Positions 1 to 9,889 of a stretch of DNA of 64,000 nt are shown here, piece after piece. The position numbers were made by a program, and so were the translations under genes. Location: positions 1,178,001 to 1,242,000 of the forward strand of contig WBMQ01000001.1 in NCBI GenBank assembly GCA_016630905.1, in the 5' to 3' direction. The stretch comes from Capillidium heterosporum (taxonomy: Eukaryota > Entomophthoromycota > Entomophthoromycetes > Entomophthorales > Capillidiaceae). Every line of letters starts with the position of its first letter. The stretch's first letter is position 1. The notes below the pieces were generated by a model that ran no database searches, was not told where the DNA came from, and saw only the letters and a list, made by a program, of their open reading frames with translations.

Positions 1-1
1 C

Positions 2-621
2 AAAGTTAATTTGGCTCCCGAAACTTTACGCAAGACCAACTTGGGTAATTTTAAAAAATGTATAATTAATTAACTTTTTGCTTAAAGGCGAATTACAAGT
101 CGGTGCCAAAGTCAATTTGGAACGGGCAACTCAAGGTTTGTCGAGGTATGGTGGCCATTTCGTGCAAGTAAGTTATTTTCTTAAATTACCACATTTATCT
201 GGTCATTCCAATTCCATTAAAATTCCCTCAAATCTAACCTTCAATATAGGGCCACGTTGACACCACCTGCACCATCAAAACCATGACCCCTGAAGAGAAC
301 TCAGTCTGGTACCAATTCCAGCTGGATTCTTCCTTTCCCATCCAACAGGTCGTACCTAAAGGTTTCATAGCTCTCGATGGCACCTCCTTAACGGTATGTG
401 AAGTTGATGATAAGGCAAAGACGTTTACCGTTATGTTGATTCCTCATACATTGGAGAACGTCGTCATGGGTATCAAGAAAGTAGGTGATAAAGTCAATAT
501 CGAGACCGATATGCTGGGGAAGTACGTCGATAAGGTAGTAACGCAAGTATTGGAGACCGAGGATGAAGAGTCCAAGATCTACAAATTGATCGATAGGATC
601 GTACAGAAACGTTTACAGTAA
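2..621 (+). CDS. RIB5: Riboflavin synthase (3' part, truncated by window edge)
   Basis: This enzyme dismutates 6,7-dimethyl-8-ribityllumazine to riboflavin, the last step of vitamin B2 synthesis. Three exons are visible: about 2-44, 88-167 and 250-621. The introns are GT..AG and restore one frame. The joined protein shows the two lumazine-binding repeats of the family. The first ends in LERAT..LSRYGGHFVQGHVD, with the GHVDTT signature at the exon 2/3 junction. The second has IALDGTSLTV and NIETDMLGKYV. The N-terminus lies left of the window. The C-terminal tail after the KYV motif is normal for fungal enzymes. Assignment is secure from motifs; the gene symbol follows yeast usage. Confidence 0.93.
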
Positions 622-900
622 ACTTTTCATATTTCTTGGATTGAAGCTATTTGGTATTTACTATTGTGACGTTGAAAATAATTATACTTTTGGCATTTTA
701 TTCAATACACCATCATTATCTAATAAATATAAACAATTTCTAATAAAAGTAGAAACGAATAACTAAAACAAGTGAAGATAAAATAATTTTATGAATGTGG
801 TTATGATATGTATCAACCAAGTTTTAGATTTAAAATGTAGATAAAAAGTTGTTATGGGCCGAAGACTTAGACAGAATATCTAAAATAAAAGTTCGAAGAT

Positions 901-1965
901 CTAAGCGGAGGCCGTCTTTTCCTCAAGGGGCGCTTGTTTGGAAGGTTCGATCGAGGCGGTGGTAGGTACTGCTGTCTCCGGTTGCTGGGAAACGTCGTTT
1001 TGGGCACCGTTTTCACCTCCAACCTGAGCTTCACCTTCCTTAACGAGGGTATCTAAGGGGGGGATGTAGGTTGAACCGTCGGGGTTCTTACGGTCAAAGT
1101 CAGGTAGCCTTCCAACGACTTCCAAATATCGCATCTCGTGACTGGTTAAAAATCTACCACCGGGACCACGGGGACGACGCTTGGCATGCTGATGCCTGGA
1201 CTCGTGCATGTACTTCTTTCGCGTTTTGGAGATTTTGTTCTCAGCTTCTAAACGGGCACGGGCCTGACGCCGTTTCAATATGCGGTGGTACTGTTTAGCG
1301 TTGACGTAGAGAGGCTCCTCACCTTCGTTGGTGCTAGCCCCAACGTAAGTAGCAGGAGGACCCATCATAGAGGAGTAAGAGGAGGTGAAGTTAGTTTCAT
1401 GTAAATTGCGCATAGCCTGCTGGACGTGAAAGGTTGAGTTCCCGTAGTTGCCTAACTGAGCATTAGATTCAGGGGCGGCGCGTATATGGCTATTCTTGTT
1501 AGCGTTACCTTTGGGCTTCTCATCGAAGCTCTCGGCTTGCAACTTGGAAGTGTCGGCAGCCGAGATCATTGCTTCTAAATTGGCAATACTGGTCTCCCCA
1601 GAGTTTTCGTAGTGCGACTGCAGCTGGCTTTGGATCTGCATCATAGCCTGCATTTGGGCATGGGCTTGGACTAAAGCCTTTTCGCTGGGGTATCCCTTGT
1701 CCTGAGGGCGACTGTAGACGGCGCCTTGGTTGGGGTCTCCTTCGTGCAGGAAGGCGCCTTCCTGACCTTGGGCGAACGCTTGACTCTGAGGATGACCTTG
1801 GACCTGGCTTACATACTGGTGGGCCATGTTAAGGGGCATGGACTGCTGCAGGAAGGCGCCGGCTTGCATCGACTGGGCAACATTCTGACTGTCGAACTGG
1901 CTTGGCTGGCCGTTGTGGTTAACTTGTTCGTTAAACTGGTTTGTTTGGGAAGAAGGGTGATTCAT
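901..1965 (-). CDS. HAP2: CCAAT-binding factor subunit A (HAP2/NF-YA)
   Basis: A single-exon 354-residue protein. Residues about 217-273 form the CBFB/NF-YA core: a subunit-association helix ([17 protein letters not shown]) followed by the DNA-binding part ([19 protein letters not shown]). The rest is glutamine-rich and low in complexity, as is usual for the transactivation part. In the nucleus it joins HAP3/HAP5 (NF-YB/C) and reads CCAAT boxes. Two short similar segments (GAFLQQ and GAFLHEG, residues about 36-73) look like an internal repeat. The start is the first Met of the open frame. Its 5' flank is unusually rich in CCAAT pentamers, reported separately, which suggests autoregulation. 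Confidence 0.95.
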   Translation of the reverse strand: MNHPSSQTNQFNEQVNHNGQPSQFDSQNVAQSMQAGAFLQQSMPLNMAHQYVSQVQGHPQSQAFAQGQEGAFLHEGDPNQGAVYSRPQDKGYPSEKALVQAHAQMQAMMQIQSQLQSHYENSGETSIANLEAMISAADTSKLQAESFDEKPKGNANKNSHIRAAPESNAQLGNYGNSTFHVQQAMRNLHETNFTSSYSSMMGPPATYVGASTNEGEEPLYVNAKQYHRILKRRQARARLEAENKISKTRKKYMHESRHQHAKRRPRGPGGRFLTSHEMRYLEVVGRLPDFDRKNPDGSTYIPPLDTLVKEGEAQVGGENGAQNDVSQQPETAVPTTASIEPSKQAPLEEKTASA

Positions 1966-3333
1966 TGGAGTGGTTATTGATTGGCCTATATAGGTATATC
2001 TAGGTAGAGTGGGATTGGCTCTCTAAGTTAGTACTTGAAAATTTGGTAGTAAGTAAAACCAATTAACGATTGTTTTTAAAAAGGCTGGTTGGTGTTGTTG
2101 AAAACCAATGAGAGGGATCTGAGTTCAAGAGAGAATTGAAGAATGATTGATTTATGTTCCCTCCCAATCTTTTTATTGGGTTACCGATTCAGCTGTTTTG
2201 GTTTGGTTGAGTTGATCTAGTTTGCTATTCTGGATAGTTTAAGCGATTATTACGTTGATCAATGGAGTCAAACTCGGTATCATTTGCTAGTCTCGGATTG
2301 ACGTTGAAATGTATCTAATCAAATCTGGGGATTTCTTATCTTTGGAATATTCGAATGATTTAATTAATTGAAAGTTACTAAGCAGCAACCAATAGTGACT
2401 AATTGGTCAGATCTTCTATAGGTTTAAAAAAGGGTAAAGTTAAGGAGGCAGAAATATAAGTTGTAAGCGAATAGACGTCTTCATATGGACCTATGTGCTA
2501 TACTTGATAGACTAGAATTCGGCATGACCCTTGTACTGATGATGACGCTAGCAAATTTGGAAGCTTTGAAGACATCAGTACGAGTTGGATATTAACTACA
2601 TATCCCCGTTACTCTTTATCTTGGTTTTCCTTTCCGTTAATAAAATAGACTTGATAGATTAAAATACACAAACAATCGATAATTAATCCACTATTCTATT
2701 TATTGCAACTGGTTCTTGGACAACTTGAAATTGAACGATATTTAATTCAAAGCAACATTTTTCTATAAAAGTAAACGACCAATGTAAAACAAAGGGAATG
2801 TAGCGATTACATAAGCTTTTGAACATACCATTTAATGATACTAATATAGTGCAAAACCTACTTGTTTTTATTAAGCTAAACCATCTTAACAATATCTTTA
2901 CTACATCACACCGATACCATATTTTTACATTGCTTTACTATATGTGTTGAAATTAGTAATCTAATTATGGTACTCCTTTGATGTAAGAAACTTTATTTTG
3001 ATATAAACGTAGTGACTAATTGAAACTACGACTTTGCTGAACAAAATTCTACAATATCTGACTAAATACTTACAAGCAAAGCTTACCCTTCACGTTATCG
3101 ACATCTTTTCAACCTACATGCCATTTCTAGCAGGTAGCTTACATCAATTACATTGCTCAAAAGGTATATATCTCTTACAAATCAAACATATATAAAGTAT
3201 ATTTACTATCGAAAGATGATTGCATTGTAATGGAAATTTATACAAATCCAGCTTTACCAAAAGACAGATACCCGATACCATCAGATGTAATACGACAATC
3301 GCAAAAAATAAGTTGAAGTATCAAGCCCAAATA
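1966..3333. other. Intergenic region with CCAAT-rich HAP2 promoter
   Basis: About 1.37 kb between HAP2 (reading left) and the 3' end of the tyrosinase gene. The first 450 bases hold eight CCAAT/ATTGG pentamers. The rest is AT-rich and I see no convincing coding exon. Short open frames here lack codon bias and family motifs. Confidence 0.6.
1980..2406 (-). promoter_or_regulatory. Cluster of CCAAT boxes upstream of HAP2
   Basis: CCAAT on the plus strand occurs at 2059-2063, 2105-2109, 2164-2168 and 2389-2393. ATTGG (CCAAT on the minus strand) occurs at 1980-1984, 2014-2018, 2175-2179 and 2402-2406. From base composition I expect about one in this length. Pairs at 2164/2175 and 2389/2402 face each other. 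The gene they precede encodes the CCAAT-binding subunit itself. Function is inferred, not shown. Confidence 0.5.
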
Positions 3334-4188
3334 CTACACGTAGCTATAGTTGAAAATAAGACCTGTAGTATCAAACGTCTCATAGACCTTTATATTGAAA
3401 GGTGTCATAACATCCGCAACGCTACTTGTTTTGTTGAAGGCATCTCCATCATACTTGTTAAAATTATTATCCAACTTTTGCCAGTTTGCCCATCTCAAAT
3501 CCATATAAGCATGCACCAAATAAAAAATGGGATCTAAAGGAGAGTGTTTATACCCAAAGTCATATTCGAACCCACCAACTTTAAGATGTACCTGCCTATG
3601 CAGCAATTCTAATTGGGATCCAAACTCTGAATAAACTAAATTCAAACTAACTTTTTCCAGTTCATCTAAACTAGGTAGCTTACTAATAGTATCCAAGCCA
3701 TCAAACTTTCGAGCAAGGTAATGTGGAGTTGGATAGTGGAACAAAGTATCTTTGAATTTACCGGTTGTAAGCTGGTAGTTCTTGTCAGGGTCGCCACTAT
3801 TTCCTAAGAAGTTGGTGAACATGGGACTTTGATGAGGCTTTTCACTATATTTAGTCCAGTTCCAGTAAGGTAAAGCTATAGTTGGGTCGTAGGTACGTAG
3901 TAGATTTTCAAAATTGTTGAGGAAGATACGATGCCATGGATAGAACTGAGGACTTTGGAAGTTGGCAGCAAAGTTATCGACATATGTTTTGGCAAATAAC
4001 TCGTAAGGTGATAAAGTGTCGAGATTGGGCCGCTCCATGGTAGACTTTATGGCCTTGACAAAGGTTTCTATTTGTTGAGGTGTCAATGTGTCGACATCGA
4101 CTCGGACTTTTGTTGCTGAAGTCATAGGTTGACTAGATAAAGTGGTGATCGTAGTTCCTAGTAGAAAAATTAAAGTGCTGAATAACAT
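3334..4188 (-). CDS. Secreted tyrosinase-like protein with altered CuA site
   Basis: A 284-residue intron-less protein with a hydrophobic N-terminal signal (residues 1-19). The tyrosinase domain is clear: SPQFYPWHRIF (residues 79-89) with the third CuA histidine H86, LPYWNW (106-111), then CuB with H197 and H201 (LLHRQVHLKVGG) and H226 (DPIFYLVHAYMD). The first two CuA histidines appear to be missing. By alignment to the family pattern the positions are Y69 and F77/Q78. If so, copper A would have one ligand and catechol oxidase or monophenolase activity is doubtful. The frame is otherwise intact with no stop, so it may be a maintained pseudoenzyme or a recently inactivated copy. A TATAAATA element lies about 50 bases upstream. 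Confidence 0.85.
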   Translation of the reverse strand: MLFSTLIFLLGTTITTLSSQPMTSATKVRVDVDTLTPQQIETFVKAIKSTMERPNLDTLSPYELFAKTYVDNFAANFQSPQFYPWHRIFLNNFENLLRTYDPTIALPYWNWTKYSEKPHQSPMFTNFLGNSGDPDKNYQLTTGKFKDTLFHYPTPHYLARKFDGLDTISKLPSLDELEKVSLNLVYSEFGSQLELLHRQVHLKVGGFEYDFGYKHSPLDPIFYLVHAYMDLRWANWQKLDNNFNKYDGDAFNKTSSVADVMTPFNIKVYETFDTTGLIFNYSYV

Positions 4189-5344
4189 TATGTAGATGGA
4201 GTTTGAAATTAAACTACTGTCGAGTCATTTTAGCTCCTATTTATAGACTTCAACTTCATCATGTAAGTTAACTGAAATCGAAGGCAATGGGGTTTACCTT
4301 AGATTTGGGGTAGAGTTTCACCAAACTAAGGCAAGCAAGTGCTGTCCTTCTATTGTATTTGGATCCATTTAATTGAAAGGCACTGCCTCTGTTCTCTTAA
4401 ACTATCTAATATAAATCCTTTTCAATTGAGAAATGGAACTATATAATAGAACGGAAGTTAAAGTCAAAAATTAGCTTATCCAAAAATAACCTTTTAATTT
4501 TACGAGATGTGTACCCCAACAAATTGAAAACTTTTGAGATAGATCCTTGAGCTTTTTTGCAATAGCCTTGGTTGTAACTATTGAGAAAATAAGTAGATGG
4601 TTTATAGTATATGATAAGGCTTCGGATGTAAGTTCGCCAGACTTTGAGTTCAAATCGGGTAACTTAGAGAATATTAGGACACTACTGTAATATATACTGT
4701 CATTGAAATTTGGCTGATGCTTGCACATTATCGAACATAGAGTTGAAGTTTGTTAAGTTTGCTATAGTATTACTGACTATTTTCACTTAAATATATAACA
4801 ATATTTATGACTTTATTATATACAAAGTTAAATAGAGTAAGGCTGGTGGCTAGTAATACTATAAAAGTCAATCAATGCTATCTTGATTAATATCCAACTA
4901 ATAATCTTTGCAAGGAAACTGTTATAGTTTACTATCACATAGTAATATCAAAAGTAATACAACTAATCAGGTAAAGTCCTATGAATGAGCTACTTTTTAA
5001 AGGTATTGATCTCAGTAAGGGGATTCCAGTCCCTGATTTACAATTTTGAGTTCGGACAACACCACTGGTACTGTCGATGTTTATTGAAATATATTGAATA
5101 TTTACAATCTATTATATTTAAATAATATAATCTGCGGAATTTCCAGTCTATATATACCTATCGCTATGATCCGATTAAGACTAAAAGTGGCCATGTTGAG
5201 TATGTTTATCCACTACCACCATACAGTTTTCTTTAGGCAAAAGTTTGTTTCAGCTAATATCATCTACGTCATACTTTTCCCAAACCAAGCTACTTCAACT
5301 TTTTCAAAAATAAATCTATCTCATCAAGCTCAAACTCAAAAAGC
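4189..5344. other. Intergenic region between divergent genes
   Basis: Divergent promoter region for the tyrosinase-like gene (left) and the methyltransferase (right). It is AT-rich. An 85-codon open frame at 4471-4728 (minus) has no recognisable motif and I do not call it. Nothing else is seen. Confidence 0.5.
4238..4245 (-). promoter_or_regulatory. TATA box of the tyrosinase-like gene
   Basis: TATAAATA on the minus strand, 50-57 bases before the start codon. GST copies in this window have the same kind of element at a similar distance. Confidence 0.5.
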
Positions 5345-6521
5345 ATGGTAGATAAGGAAATCGAAGAAGTGCAACTGACCTCCATCGATGCTATCCAAAG
5401 CAGGTGGTCCTGTCACAGCTTAGGCTACCTCAAAGATACATACTGCAGTTTATTTTTAGATACACTAGCCAAAAAGAAAGTTGTCAAGTCCCCTATTATC
5501 AATCGAGGTAATTCCTTTACATTTCAAAATTTTTATAAGCATACCTATAGGAACTTACTTGCGCAACTTCTTTATTGAAAGCTCTATCAAAAAATTCTTG
5601 TTGGAATTTAAAGAACATGACAAACAAATAGTCAATTTGGGATGTGGATTCGATACCAAATATCTGCTTTTAAATGTAACTTTTATTGGAAGAAAGTAAA
5701 ATTCTTAATAGATACAAATATTTAGGATGAGCAAAGCTTACCTACCAACTTCAAGTTTTTTGAGGTAGACTACATAGATATTGTAAAGTTGAAATATGAA
5801 ACTATTCAAGCTTCCCCAACTTTAAATGCAAAGTATAGATTGGCTGATACAGGTAACTTTTGATACTATTTCCAATGGTTTTACATGTTTTTTATTTTGT
5901 CAAGGTAAGGACAGTTCCTATAGTTCGGATAACTACCGATTAATAAGTGGAGACTTGAATCAATTTGACAACCAAGTTCTACCCAAGCTTTTGGCTAATG
6001 GTTTTGATACAAGGTAACTATTCCTTATTATAAACACATGTATATATAATAGCATTTATATTGCTATTTTAGTCTACCTACCTTGGTCGTAGCCGAATGT
6101 TTGTTCGTATATATGGACCCCACTAAAGTCAACGACCTCCTCCACTACTTTCAGAAAGAACTACAACAATGTCAAGTTCTAAGCTATGATATGTTATTAG
6201 AACCTAGGTTTAAGCCGTTTGGTAAAATGATGGTAACCAACTTAAAAGTATGTCTAAAAAAACCACCAATACTTATGCCCTTATTAGCGCAGAGGACTGA
6301 ACCTCTACGGACTGGAAAGCTATGGGATGAAAGAGCAGCAGTTGGATAGATACCTAAAGTTAAACTATAAGGTTGTTAGCTTTAGTTCAGTCATGGAACT
6401 CTACACCTCCTTGGATAGAGACGTCAAGGTTTGGTTGGATTCCATCGAGAGGTTAGATGAGGTGGAGGAGTGGTATATGTTGGCCTCCCATTATGCCATA
6501 GTGCATCTTAAAAACCAATAA
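5345..6521 (+). CDS. PPM1: Leucine carboxyl methyltransferase 1 (PPM1-like)
   Basis: This SAM-dependent enzyme methylates the C-terminal leucine carboxylate of the PP2A catalytic subunit and so controls holoenzyme assembly. Six exons restore one 310-residue frame: 5345-5507, 5551-5675, 5726-5852, 5905-6013, 6073-6247 and 6288-6521. Family landmarks in order are SPIINRGTYLRNFF, the SAM-binding loop VNLGCGFDTKYLLL, FFEVDYIDIVKLK, and LPTLVVAECLFVYMDP, which matches the LCMT signature. Near the end are YGMKEQQLDRY and RLDEVEEWYMLASHYAI. Length fits the family (about 310-340). Introns are 36-60 bases. The methyl-transfer motifs look complete. Confidence 0.9.
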
Positions 6522-6574
6522 AATATATGGGCAACTTGACTTAATTTCAAAAATATGTCTTTATTTAATAAAAT

Positions 6575-7444
6575 TTATAAAAGCAGTTTGTAATGCTGGA
6601 AGGAGCAGCTGATCAACTTTGATTTAGGGTGTTGGTACTTTTTGAACTCAGTACAACCTTTCACCATACAGACTTTATCTTCCAATTTAGGATACTCAAC
6701 CTTACCCGATAAAGCGTCGATGCTGGCCTTCAAGTTTTCAGGTATAGAAAGCAGTACACTGTTGTCGTTCAAGTAGGAGAACCGAACTTTGTCCTTGTTG
6801 ACTGTTGCCATTTCGGGTTGAGTTTGTAGCTGAATAGGTAAGTTATCCAATTTGGACTTCTTGTTAGCTTGCCTACGTAACAATTTGTTGATGGTATCCA
6901 ACTTGTTTTGCTCTAATTTTTGGGCCGACTGATGCTTGCGTCTTCTAGAAACTTCACTTCGTTTCAGTTGCTCTTGTTCCTCAGTCAACAGCTTCTTCTT
7001 GCTGACCTCTTCCAGCTGCACTAGTTCTTCTTCGTACTCTTCTAGGTACTTGGCCCTCTGCCTTCGAGTCAAGTTCTGACCAAGCATCTGGTTGACCTTC
7101 TCCGAGTCGGACTCGCTGTCCAAGTCCATGTCAGCTTCTTTACGCTTGCTTTTGCTCTTGGATTTACTTTTAGGCTTAGATTTGGACTTTGGTTTAGTTT
7201 TGGATTTGGACTTATCGTTTGAGCCTTTGAGCTTTATCTTTATTACAGCTGGGCTGTCGACGCTTTGGTTCTCATACTCATTTTCATCCAGCTCCTCCAG
7301 CTCCTCCTCTTCGAAGTTGTCGTTATCGAGGTCGTCGATACTCTTATCATCGCTGAGGTTGAGGTTGGAGTTGGTCTCTGTATCCTTTTTGCTGACGCTA
7401 CTCTCCAACTCGCTATCCGACTTTGACGAACTTGGCGAACTCAT
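6575..7444 (-). CDS. IES2: INO80 chromatin-remodelling complex subunit B (IES2/PAPA-1 type)
   Basis: A 289-residue single-exon nuclear protein. The N-terminus is acidic and serine-rich. Residues about 77-102 are a Lys/Ser-alternating tract (KSKSK repeats). Residues about 125-205 match the PAPA-1-like region (LTRRQRAKYLEEYEEELVQL, followed by EVSRRRKHQSAQKLEQNK). The C-terminus resembles a HIT-type zinc finger, VCMVKGCTEFKKY....LISCSFQHYK, with C259, C264, C280 and probably H284. The family normally has a cysteine at the last position. In yeast Ies2 activates the Ino80 ATPase. The 3' end nearly abuts the 3' end of the methyltransferase gene (convergent, 53 bases). Confidence 0.8.
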   Translation of the reverse strand: MSSPSSSKSDSELESSVSKKDTETNSNLNLSDDKSIDDLDNDNFEEEELEELDENEYENQSVDSPAVIKIKLKGSNDKSKSKTKPKSKSKPKSKSKSKSKRKEADMDLDSESDSEKVNQMLGQNLTRRQRAKYLEEYEEELVQLEEVSKKKLLTEEQEQLKRSEVSRRRKHQSAQKLEQNKLDTINKLLRRQANKKSKLDNLPIQLQTQPEMATVNKDKVRFSYLNDNSVLLSIPENLKASIDALSGKVEYPKLEDKVCMVKGCTEFKKYQHPKSKLISCSFQHYKLLL

Positions 7445-8697
7445 GCTTGCTCAAAATTTAGGATTTGTAAAAAGGCGTGTCCGTCAACTTCGCCGCAATT
7501 TTAACCTCCTCTTGTTCAGCTTAACGCTCCATTTTCAGCCACCTGATCGGTTGAGGCTTGGTAATTGAATCGACGGCCAATTAGCTTTCTAGAACAAACT
7601 ACACTAATGAATCGACTTCGTGAAACTTTGGAAGCCAAGTTTGGGGTATCCCAAATTTTAAAAGTCGACGTTGGGATTTGAGTGGCTGACTTGGCTGTAC
7701 CATCAGGAAAATGAGTTGAAACTAGGCATATGACACATATGTGTGGTACTGTATTGTCTTCCTGGTGTATCGCCAAAGTTGAAGACTTTGATTTAGCTTC
7801 CACAATCGTATATTATCCAAGTATGTTAAATATTGTTTTGACATTGTAATAAAATTTATAAAAGCCGAGGATGCAAAAAAAGCTTCTATAAATGCAGATT
7901 CTGCAAAATTTTCCAGCAAATCTCTGATATCGGGTTTTCAGGAGATATTCCAAAGATAGTCCCGTAAAACCTCAAGCTTTATCAAACAAACCTTTATATC
8001 TACCCCCTACCGGGATAACGCTACCAACTGTATGATTAAGTTTCTAATATATGTAGCTGCAAAGCATGCTTGGAAGTTTCATTCAAAAGACTGTGTACTT
8101 TTGAAATAAGTTTGGAAGAATCAGTATATATGAGTTTATAAAAAGTAGTCGAGTCTAATAGATAATATATGAACTAGTTAAAAAGCCTACCTATTTTTTA
8201 ACCTAGGCCACTGTATATAAGAATATAGAAGGAGTAAATTGCACGTAAGAATACCTTTGCATTTGAGTATTTTGACAACACTCAAAGAAATAGTGAATGC
8301 TATACAGCTCTGGAAGTTACAAGGTAACAAATAGAGCTCTTTAAAACTATATTTTCTTGCCATCTTATAATAAGAATCTCTACAATAGATACTAATGGCA
8401 TACACCAACATTGAATTGACCCAGCAGCATTAAGGTATCGGCTTTTGAAAGTTCAAACGTAAACCCGGTTCATCAAAATTAGTAATAAGGACCATCCAAA
8501 TTTATTATTTAGGCCTAAAAAGAATACACACAACAACCAGAAATATATTCCGTAGAAATATTGCCAGTATGATCTATCCGCAGTTCAAAATGTGTTTGAG
8601 ATTCACGTCATCTAATGAAGACAAATACTATATATAAGAGGGCTATTCATCCATCTCAAAGTTAAAATATCAAAAATAATCGAAATCAGAATCAAAA
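7445..8697. other. Intergenic region
   Basis: About 1.25 kb between the INO80 subunit gene and GST copy 1. Two overlapping minus-strand open frames (7516-7919) show no motif and no coding-like composition. The right end carries the GST TATA box (8629-8638). Nothing else is recognised. Confidence 0.5.
8629..8638 (+). promoter_or_regulatory. TATA box of GST copy 1
   Basis: TATATATAAG, 60 bases before the start codon at 8698. The other three GST copies have a TATA element 47-66 bases before their start codons. Confidence 0.55.
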
Positions 8698-9473
8698 ATG
8701 TCAGTTGGTGTAAGCGAAAAGATTATAGAAGCGAATACTTACAACCCATTTAGAGAATCTACAGCGCCAAAGGCTACTTTCGCATCCACAAACCTTTGAT
8801 CGCAGCTAAGCTGGCTGGCGTCGAAGTGGATTTCGATCCTGACTTCAAATATGGTGTTGACAACATTACCGCCGAGTACTTGAAAAAGTTTCCACTGGGT
8901 CAGATCCCAGCCTTCGAGTCAGCTGACGGTAGCCTCTTGTTAGTTGAAAGTACCGCCATCGCCTTGCACTGTAAGTTATTTTCATATCCAATTCTATACT
9001 AATGAAAGCAACCTTTTATATTTATCCAAAATTACTAGTCGTCAGCTTGAGCAAGAACTCCAACTTTGGTGGGAGTAACCTCAACGATAAGGCCAAGATC
9101 AACCAGTTTATCTTCCACGGCGAGACTCAACTTCTACCAGCCACCCTAGGATTAACTTTACCTTTCATGGGTTACAGCGAGTTTGACCAGAAAGTCCAGG
9201 ATAAGAGTATGGCATCCCTTAAAAAGAGTTTGGCTTACTTGGACCAGGTCCTCGATGGTAAAAAATACCTGGTTGGCTGATGAGGTTACTATCGCCGATG
9301 TCATTATAGCTGTCAATTTGGAGCCAGCCTATTTATATTATTGTGATGAGGAGTTCCGTAGCCAGTACCCCAACGTCACCAAGCACTTTAATAACTTTTA
9401 TGGGTTAGAGAAGGTTAAGGAAATTGTTGGTAATGTCCAGTTGTGTAAGGAGACTCCTAAGCTTAAGAATTAA
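8698..9473 (+). CDS. Glutathione S-transferase, EF1B-gamma-like, copy 1 (one-base frameshift)
   Basis: Exons are 8698-8709, 8754-8970 and 9039-9473, with intron positions identical to the other three copies: after MSVG, and after the His codon that ends the thioredoxin-like domain. The N-terminal domain shows KFPLGQIPAFESADGSL and VESTAIALH, where ES-A is the glutathione gamma-glutamyl binding turn. The C-terminal helical domain has GETQLLPATLGL and DGKKYLVG....TIADVIIAVNLE. At 9278 one extra T splits GlyAsp of the LVGDE.TIADV motif, giving GGC TGA TGA in frame. Skipping that base restores full homology to the stop at 9471-9473, giving 220 residues. Without a skip the protein ends after LVG and loses the last 64 residues. 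It could be an assembly insertion, a recent mutation or recoding. Confidence 0.8.
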
Positions 9474-9889
9474 AGATTTTACTTGTGCTGTGACTATGTT
9501 TGATTTTTGGCTTGTAGTCTTTTTATATGCTGAGTACTCTTGTGCTATGAACTTATATAGATCCACCAGTTAGTTTTTGCTACATAATATAAATTGAAAG
9601 ACAAACCATATATTATATAGACAGCTTTAGTTTATATTATAGTAGAATTTTAAAATGTAAAGTAGCTGGTATTTTTTACTAATGGCCTATTGACATATAT
9701 TGTTTATTAACCATATTCATCAACAATTAATACGTATATAAGTTTATTGTTATAGCTAATATATCGAAGGAAGCTATATGTTGTCAGGTTAAAATCCAAT
9801 ATAAATAGATTCTTGAAATAGAAATTGCAAGTACACCAATCCAAAATTTTATTTTAAAAGAATAGTTAACTAACATACTTTGTTTCATA
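9474..9889. other. Intergenic region
   Basis: About 415 bases of AT-rich DNA between GST copy 1 and the first decayed LRR gene. No feature is seen. Confidence 0.5.

Noticed and set aside
3220-3537. 105-codon plus-strand frame
   Set aside because: Overlaps the tyrosinase-like gene in antisense and has no family features.
7092-7568. 158-codon plus-strand frame rich in Leu/Ser
   Set aside because: It is the antisense shadow of the acidic and Lys/Ser-rich INO80 subunit gene.
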